Assembly (NCBI GenBank): GCA_018985225.1
Contig: JADGIF010000318.1
Coordinates: 1 to 11,094 of the forward strand
Origin: Amoeboradix gromovi
Lineage: Eukaryota > Sanchytriomycota > Sanchytriomycetes > Sanchytriales > Sanchytriaceae
Length of the DNA stretch: 11,094 nt
Direction of reading: 5' to 3'
Below are positions 7,263 through 11,094 of this stretch, piece after piece. Every line of letters starts with the position of its first letter. The first letter of the stretch is position 1. Under the pieces are notes generated by a model, which worked only from the letters and a program-made list of their open reading frames with translations, made no database searches and was not told the origin of the DNA. The position numbers and the translations under genes were made by a program.

Positions 7263-7494
7263 GTATTGCCTCATACGTGCCACCATTCTCATGACAGCTG
7301 TAACAGGTTTGGAAGCATTGCGTTCTGAAGTAAACTACCATCGCAACAATAATCACCTTTATTTCAAATTCTTTCACTGTCTCATATCGCTTTCGGTAGA
7401 CTACACTGGAGCTGCTTTTCTAATTGAATTGATCACTGAGCTGAGTTTGCCGGTGGTTCAAGATCGTGCAATGGTCTTAAAAACGAATTGAGAT
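7263..7494. other. Stretch between repeat copy B and the zinc-finger gene
   Basis: A 66-codon plus-strand frame begins at an ATG (7291) and stops at 7491, just before the stop codon of the convergent zinc-finger gene. It has no recognisable motif. The 22-base segment at 7458-7479 recurs inverted at 10093-10114, beside copy C, so at least part of this stretch is repeat-derived. I do not call a gene here. Confidence 0.4.
7458..7479 (+). repeat. 22-base exact inverted match to 10093-10114
   Basis: This segment includes GATCGTGCAATGGTC and is identical over 22 bases to the reverse complement of 10093-10114. Flanking bases differ at once on both sides. The other copy directly abuts repeat copy C. 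This may be the end of a second element family. Confidence 0.7.
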
Positions 7495-7499
7495 TTATT
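7494..7499 (-). terminator. Poly(A) signal enclosing the zinc-finger gene stop codon
   Basis: AATAAA on the minus strand contains the stop TAA (7495-7497) inside it, the same arrangement as in the STIMATE and CSL4 genes. Confidence 0.6.
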
Positions 7500-8730
7500 T
7501 AATGATTTGCAAGTAATACTTGACCAATTCAGAGTCCATATCTTTCAAAAAATTCATAATCGTTGCTACTTGAGTAACTTTATATTTCTCATGCTTGGTC
7601 AACTCTGTTCTTAAATGGACTATCTCATCTGGTACCTTTGTGATTCCCATACGCTTAAAGATAATCTCGTCACTCAAATTATCTAGTAAAATGGATTTAG
7701 CCTGAAAGTCTTCCACTGGTAAGTCTGGCTGAGCTTCGACAACAGGAGTTGATAAAGAAGAAGGATTATTTAGGCTATTAGTCAATGAATCCATAGAGTC
7801 CTCATCAGCATCGTCTAAGCTTACAAATGCATCCCTGGAGACAGTCGTGTTTGGAATTGAAGGTGTTGAAGGTTTCTTGTACATCAGGTGCGCTACACTG
7901 CTGGATGAGCTGTCTTTTGACTTGTCCTTGCGTTTACGTTGAGTAGAAGTCTTAGTAGTTCCATATTTCTCATTCATAAATGACATCAAAGTCTTGAAGT
8001 CAAAATCACTCAAACAAGAACTCAAATGGAAAACAGCCTCACTATGGTCAATCGGGATTAGAGAATTACATTTAGAACACTCAAAGAACTCCTCGCCACA
8101 CTCATACACCTTGGAACCATGGTTAAACAAGTAACTATCAAAAATCTTCTCCTTCTTCTTTTTGTGATGTTCGTGAACAGGTGCTGGGGGTGGTGGCGGC
8201 AAGTCTTGCAATTTGTCCGGATTAGTGGCAGTTCTCAACAAGCTCAAGTAATGCTGACGTTCAACTACAGTCATCCCATGGCAACCGCTTTTTAGATGAT
8301 AGTGAACGCCCGTTTTGACAGAAACTAATACCGCACTGCATTTAGCACACTCGAAAGAGCCATTGCCAGCATTGTCATAAAATGATCCAAACTCCTGGGC
8401 AGCAGTCTTCCAAGGACTCATCAATACTTCCCGAACTTCTAATTTACGTTTCTTAGAAGGGCTTTGAGGAAAATGCTTACGCGGGCGACCTGGTCTCTTG
8501 TTCTCAACTGGAATGTCCATTACCGGTTTTGTAGCAGTTTGCAACAACTTCTTAATCTCGGCGCGTTCCTCGTCCGATCGATCGCAATTGGCTAAAAAAT
8601 GGTTGTAAATGCCCATACTGTCGTTGCTATCAAGAACTAGATCGCAATGATTGCAAGTAACTTTGGTATTTTTCTGTCTCAAAAAAGAACTTTGTTTAAG
8701 CAAAGCGATGTGAAGCGTAAAGTTTTTCAT
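7495..8730 (-). CDS. Three-zinc-finger (BED-like CCHC) AT-hook nuclear protein
   Basis: The first ATG gives 411 residues; one codon upstream is a TTG. Three similar fingers are visible: C26-x2-C29-x14-H44-x4-C49, C128-x2-C131-x13-H145-x4-C150 and C218-x2-C221-x13-H235-x3-C239. Their spacing resembles BED-type fingers with a final Cys. KRPGRPRKHF (78-87) is a canonical AT-hook, followed by a basic stretch SKKRKLEVR that could act as a nuclear signal. A proline run (168-173), a Lys-rich segment near 180-185, a Ser-rich basic region (about 263-278) and an acidic patch (DDADEDS, 306-312) separate the fingers from a helical C-terminus (about 345-411). That end slightly recalls the TFIIS N-terminal helical fold. 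A DNA-binding or chromatin role is likely; transposase origin cannot be excluded, but no catalytic domain is present. It runs in the same direction as CSL4. Confidence 0.8.
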   Translation of the reverse strand: MKNFTLHIALLKQSSFLRQKNTKVTCNHCDLVLDSNDSMGIYNHFLANCDRSDEERAEIKKLLQTATKPVMDIPVENKRPGRPRKHFPQSPSKKRKLEVREVLMSPWKTAAQEFGSFYDNAGNGSFECAKCSAVLVSVKTGVHYHLKSGCHGMTVVERQHYLSLLRTATNPDKLQDLPPPPPAPVHEHHKKKKEKIFDSYLFNHGSKVYECGEEFFECSKCNSLIPIDHSEAVFHLSSCLSDFDFKTLMSFMNEKYGTTKTSTQRKRKDKSKDSSSSSVAHLMYKKPSTPSIPNTTVSRDAFVSLDDADEDSMDSLTNSLNNPSSLSTPVVEAQPDLPVEDFQAKSILLDNLSDEIIFKRMGITKVPDEIVHLRTELTKHEKYKVTQVATIMNFLKDMDSELVKYYLQIIK

Positions 8731-8736
8731 CAACCA

Positions 8737-8745
8737 GGGAGGGGG
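8737..8745 (-). promoter_or_regulatory. C-rich tract just before the zinc-finger start codon
   Basis: On the minus strand this reads CCCCCTCCC and ends 6 bases before the ATG. It stands out in an AT-rich intergenic region. CCC or GGG motifs close to start codons are known from microsporidia; whether this one is a promoter element is inferred. Confidence 0.4.
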
Positions 8746-8950
8746 TTACAAAAACATTCTGGAAACAATTAAGATTCTAATCGCAAATTAGCCGATTACG
8801 CCATTGAGCACATGTGAGTGACTGCAAACCAACAGGAGAACGGTAGAACTAAAAGTATTACACTAAATTCTAGGATCTTGAAATAAGGATATTGTTAGGC
8901 TTTGCATGGAGATTTTATGCAATATTAAAATACCTTACTCTGACACATTG

Positions 8951-8984
8951 GGCAAACCCTTACTAACTGTGTTCACAGTTTGCC
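8951..8984. repeat. Two competing hairpins
   Basis: AACTGTG-TT-CACAGTT (8965-8980) is a perfect 7-bp stem. GGCAAAC (8951-8957) can instead pair with GTTTGCC (8978-8984), which shares bases with the first stem, so only one can form at a time. It lies about 65 bases beyond the CSL4 stop codon. Confidence 0.4.
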
Positions 8985-9047
8985 GTTCTTTTCCTAAATT
9001 TATGGTGGCTTTTGACGCTTATTACCTTGCCCATAAAAAACTAAAAA

Positions 9048-9053
9048 TTTATT
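9048..9053 (-). terminator. Poly(A) signal enclosing the CSL4 stop codon
   Basis: AATAAA on the minus strand contains the stop TAA (9049-9051) inside it. Confidence 0.6.
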
Positions 9054-9597
9054 GTTCAACTATTGCCATTTTTCTAGACTCTACCTCACCGGTTACAGTA
9101 CATTTCACCTTATTTTGACTGACAATTGACATTATCTCATCATTTTTCATCGCATGCACAACTCCCAAAAATTTATGAGCTGTACTTAAATAGACAGAAT
9201 TGTCACCGTAGCTAATCACAAAAGCTCGTACAATGTCTCCTACCCTTATCTTTTCGGGCATGACTACACTGTCTCTCTCAATGTCTTGAACATCAACATG
9301 TCTCAAAATGCCTTTGTATTCCTCATAAATTGGTATTTCTAAAGTTTCTTTACCAACTCGTCTTTCAACCATTACGATCTCTATATGGGCTGTTTTTCTT
9401 GTTAGAAATTTGCAAATTCCTAGAGCAATGTCGTTTAACTTTGGAATCGCTAATCCACTATTTATAACATTTGCAGTTCCATCATTATCACTTAAATATC
9501 CTTTAGTCAATGAGCATGTTTTCCCGTCAATCTCTTTGCAATTATAACCACTTTTGCCATCAACTAAATCTCCAGGAAGAACAAACATGAGGGACAT
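9049..9597 (-). CDS. CSL4: Exosome complex subunit CSL4 (EXOSC1 homologue)
   Basis: The 182-residue protein is close to the usual size of CSL4 and starts at an ATG. The N-terminal domain shows VLPGDLV (6-12), matching the VxPGD motif that opens CSL4 proteins. An S1 RNA-binding domain spans about 52-140 with the typical block KGILRHVDVQ (95-104), then RVGDIVRAFVISYGDNSVYL (118-137), then STAHKFLGVV. The C-terminal domain, KCTVTG...RKMAIV (165-180), fits the family in order but keeps only one Cys (166), so a zinc ribbon of the archaeal kind cannot form. CSL4 is a cap subunit of the RNA exosome and helps deliver RNA to the 3'-5' degradation machinery in nucleus and cytoplasm. Its 5' end faces the small plus-strand gene at 9752 across 154 bp. 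The identification is strong. Confidence 0.93.
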   Translation of the reverse strand: MSLMFVLPGDLVDGKSGYNCKEIDGKTCSLTKGYLSDNDGTANVINSGLAIPKLNDIALGICKFLTRKTAHIEIVMVERRVGKETLEIPIYEEYKGILRHVDVQDIERDSVVMPEKIRVGDIVRAFVISYGDNSVYLSTAHKFLGVVHAMKNDEIMSIVSQNKVKCTVTGEVESRKMAIVEQ

Positions 9598-9751
9598 GCT
9601 TCGTGAAAATTACATTAGAGGGGCCAAAGTGATACCAAAAAGAAAAGAGATGTTAACTTATTAAACAACCGAAACCTGATAGACAGAGCATCTAACCGTA
9701 TTACACAATAGATGTGGGATGTGTTTTGTCTTTTGACCGGATCAGCGGGAC
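9598..9751. promoter_or_regulatory. Shared upstream region between CSL4 and a small divergent gene
   Basis: Only 154 bp separate the two start codons, so this stretch probably drives both. It contains GGGG (9620-9623), which is CCCC 22 bases before the CSL4 ATG, and GGG (9747-9749) two bases before the other ATG. No standard TATA box stands out. Confidence 0.4.
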
Positions 9752-9943
9752 ATGACTCCTTTTCCAATAAAAATATCCCAATTGTCCCATGTAGTGTATC
9801 CTAATTTGGCACTGAAGGCTATTCTCAGAGGCGTCTTTTTTTTACACATAGGAGATGTAAATAGAATCTTCACAACTAGACCAGCTTATTTTTTGCCTGA
9901 GCATCCTCGATTACCTGATCAAGCTCTTGAAAATTTAAAATAG
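9752..9943 (+). CDS. Small protein of unknown function (63 residues)
   Basis: The frame starts at an ATG and encodes 63 residues that I do not recognise. It has a short hydrophobic stretch, ALKAILRGVFFLHIG (about 20-34), too short for a confident membrane span. A polar C-terminus follows with FTTRPAYFLPEHPRLPDQAL. The size and layout would suit a small organelle or membrane subunit, but that is a guess. Support for a real gene is moderate: it lies divergently from CSL4 with a short shared upstream region, has an AATAAA signal 31 bases after the stop, and overlaps no other gene. Its stop is TAG and the poly(A) signal does not overlap it, unlike the five well-supported genes. A chance frame remains possible. 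Confidence 0.4.
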   Translation: MTPFPIKISQLSHVVYPNLALKAILRGVFFLHIGDVNRIFTTRPAYFLPEHPRLPDQALENLK

Positions 9944-10092
9944 AAATGGAAATGATTTCAATTGTGATCAGAAAATAAATTATTTATGTGAATTTTTTAA
10001 CTTTTGACTAGGCTCTATAGACGAATATATCTTTGTTCTGATAAGATATTTAGCCAAGCAACTAAAATTTGGAACTGTGCAGTAACATCTAA
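9944..10092. other. AT-rich spacer with a poly(A) signal
   Basis: The stretch from the small gene to repeat copy C holds AATAAA at 9974-9979, 31 bases after the small gene's stop. Nothing else is recognisable. Confidence 0.4.
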
Positions 10093-10114
10093 TAAGACCA
10101 TTGCACGATCTTGA
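10093..10114 (-). repeat. 22-base exact inverted match to 7458-7479
   Basis: The reverse complement of this segment equals 7458-7479 over 22 bases. It directly abuts the left edge of repeat copy C, at the point where C loses the 5' part present in copies A and B. That suggests C was cut or joined here by another event. Confidence 0.7.
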
Positions 10115-10549
10115 CTCCGTAACAGTGATTGCTCACGCTTTTACTACCCTGAGGTGGGATTGAATACGGATGCAGATACTTGATGTATATGTTCCTTGCT
10201 GCCATACTCTCTATTGTCGCAAATTCGGTAGGACCAGTCGCAAGAATTATTATATAAATGGTCTGTAGGTTTATTTTTATCGTTGATCTCTTTCTAGGCA
10301 TTGAATGACATCTAATGCTTCCATGCTTGGACCAGTTCCTCAGTGTTGATCAATGTATGCTGTACCTGTTAGTTATTTCTTTAGATTTGACATATTCTGG
10401 ATTATATGCATTGATTCCATCTACCATTTGCGAAAAGGAAGAATATCGAGTATTTAAGCTGTGAGAAAAATCTGGAAAAGTCTTGAAGTTATACAAAAAT
10501 GCATACTAATCGCGATAAATGATTTATTCAAGAAAACGATCGAGCTGCA
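10115..10549 (+). repeat. Dispersed repeat, copy C
   Basis: This copy aligns with A from CTCCGT onward, lacking about 55 bases at the left that A and B possess. It contains the 32-base stretch identical to copy A (10319-10350), and its right end matches copy B through GCGATAAATGATTTATTC. The minus-strand frame at 10089-10301 and the plus-strand frame at 10461-10691 start in or cross the repeat and show no coding features. Confidence 0.8.
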
Positions 10550-10636
10550 CTTAGAAAAAAATCAAATAAATTTTAAAGAATTAAAAATAATAAATTGTTT
10601 TCTATATTGTTTATTAAATAAATACAAAACATTGCG

Positions 10637-10643
10637 TATATAT
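10637..10643 (+). promoter_or_regulatory. TATA-like box before the 3' frame
   Basis: TATATAT ends 26 bases before the ATG at 10670. The surrounding 80 bases are extremely AT-rich, so a chance match is likely. Confidence 0.2.
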
Positions 10644-10669
10644 GAGTTACTATTCCAGGTACTGTGCTT

Positions 10670-10945
10670 ATGCCTGCTCCTAAATTTATAATAGATGCTA
10701 GATATACTGCACTTTACGATAATATTATTACTTTGAATGCTAGTCCTGGATCTATTGGATTAGATTCTGGTGTTTCTATTCTTAGAACGCAAAATCCAGG
10801 TGCTGTTGTTACAGGCGATGCAGCTACTCAACCTGGTTTAACTAACGAGTCTGGTGTATTTCAATCTGGTTCAACACCAGGAACTGTTAAATTAGCTGCT
10901 TATGTAAGTGCTCAAAACAATTGGGACATGCTCTGTAAAAACTAG
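10670..10945 (+). CDS. Unrecognised Gly/Ser/Thr/Ala-rich protein, possibly 5'-truncated
   Basis: From the first ATG the frame encodes 91 residues; it stays open back to 10646, after a TGA. I recognise no family. The composition is rich in Gly, Ser, Thr, Ala and Pro. Most Gly, Ala and Thr codons end in T (GGT, GCT, ACT), a consistent codon bias that argues for real or recent coding. There is no signal peptide or membrane span. TPGTVKLAAY near residue 70 resembles TIPGTVLMPA, which begins before the ATG. The coding region may therefore once have started further upstream, either in another exon or in a part lost when repeat C inserted. AATAAA lies 29 bases after the TAG stop. It could be an intact small gene, a last exon or a gene remnant. 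Confidence 0.42.
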   Translation: MPAPKFIIDARYTALYDNIITLNASPGSIGLDSGVSILRTQNPGAVVTGDAATQPGLTNESGVFQSGSTPGTVKLAAYVSAQNNWDMLCKN

Positions 10946-10973
10946 ACTAGACAATTTGTATCGAAATTTCAAA

Positions 10974-10979
10974 AATAAA
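10974..10979 (+). terminator. Poly(A) signal after the 3' frame
   Basis: AATAAA lies 29 bases beyond the TAG stop at 10943-10945. The rest of the window (10980-11094) shows no gene. Confidence 0.4.
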
Positions 10980-11094
10980 TATTCTGTACAGCTATTCTCT
11001 TGCTCTTTCATCTAGCCTTTATTTTAGATTTGTACGGTAAATATTGACTTTATGATTTCAAATACAATTCAATCAGAGTTGAAAGAAGAGGATT

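Larger units (their letters stand above)
8731..9048. other. Intergenic region between CSL4 and the zinc-finger gene
   Basis: This stretch of about 318 bp should hold the zinc-finger gene promoter. It contains the C-tract beside the start codon and a hairpin pair at 8951-8984. A plus-strand frame from 8906 runs into the end of CSL4 and is probably not real. Nothing else is recognisable. Confidence 0.45.

Noticed and set aside
8906-9118. A 70-codon plus-strand frame overlapping the end of CSL4
   Set aside because: It crosses the conserved C-terminus of CSL4 on the other strand and has no recognisable domain.
10089-10691. Frames within or across repeat copy C
   Set aside because: They start in or cross a non-coding repeat and lack any coding signature. 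The similarity of the minus frame to a frame near 2980-3030 reflects the shared repeat.
1-11094. A bacterial, phage or CRISPR interpretation
   Set aside because: CSL4, STIMATE, poly(A) signals and lack of operons or ribosome binding sites point to a eukaryotic nucleus. No spaced direct-repeat array is present.

Overview
This window is AT-rich eukaryotic nuclear DNA. Five genes are supported by protein content, and all five read as single uninterrupted frames, so the genome looks intron-poor. An exosome CSL4 homologue and a STIMATE-family membrane protein, together with AATAAA poly(A) signals at gene ends, mark it as eukaryotic. The lineage is not fixed. Lack of introns, very short 3' ends and C/G tracts close to some start codons recall microsporidia and their relatives among early-diverging fungi. 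Other intron-poor protists, such as trichomonads, remain possible. Several frames only begin at their given length with TTG or GTG; I moved those starts to the first ATG.

Layout: 1-618 holds a diverged repeat (copy A), and 619-1436 has no convincing gene. At 1437-2249 (+) is a secreted tectonin/RCC1-like propeller protein with one cysteine pair in each of five blades. At 2298-2693 is a gene-free element with about 33-bp terminal inverted repeats, like a MITE. At 2984-3033 is a short inverted fragment of the A/B/C repeat. At 3164-3808 (+) is a STIMATE/TMEM110 homologue. It converges, with 26 bp between stop codons, on the main item of the window: 3835-6549 (-), a 904-residue protein made of five globin domains in tandem. 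After repeat copy B (6680-7262) come a three-zinc-finger, AT-hook protein (7495-8730, -) and CSL4 (9049-9597, -). A small unknown gene lies divergently at 9752-9943 (+). Repeat copy C (10115-10549) is followed by an unrecognised Gly/Ser/Thr-rich frame (10670-10945, +).

The pentaglobin is the most likely undescribed system. All five domains keep the CD1 Phe and a B10 Tyr, and three have Gln at E7, the distal pair of flavohaemoglobins; no reductase module follows. Domain 2 has Tyr where the haem-binding F8 His should be. Every domain has a long extra segment between the A and B helices and only six residues between CD1 and E7.

A second pattern concerns gene ends: all five well-supported genes have the AATAAA hexamer overlapping the stop codon or one base beyond it. 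Apart from the convergent pair and the CSL4/small-gene divergent pair, the neighbours show no obvious shared pathway.
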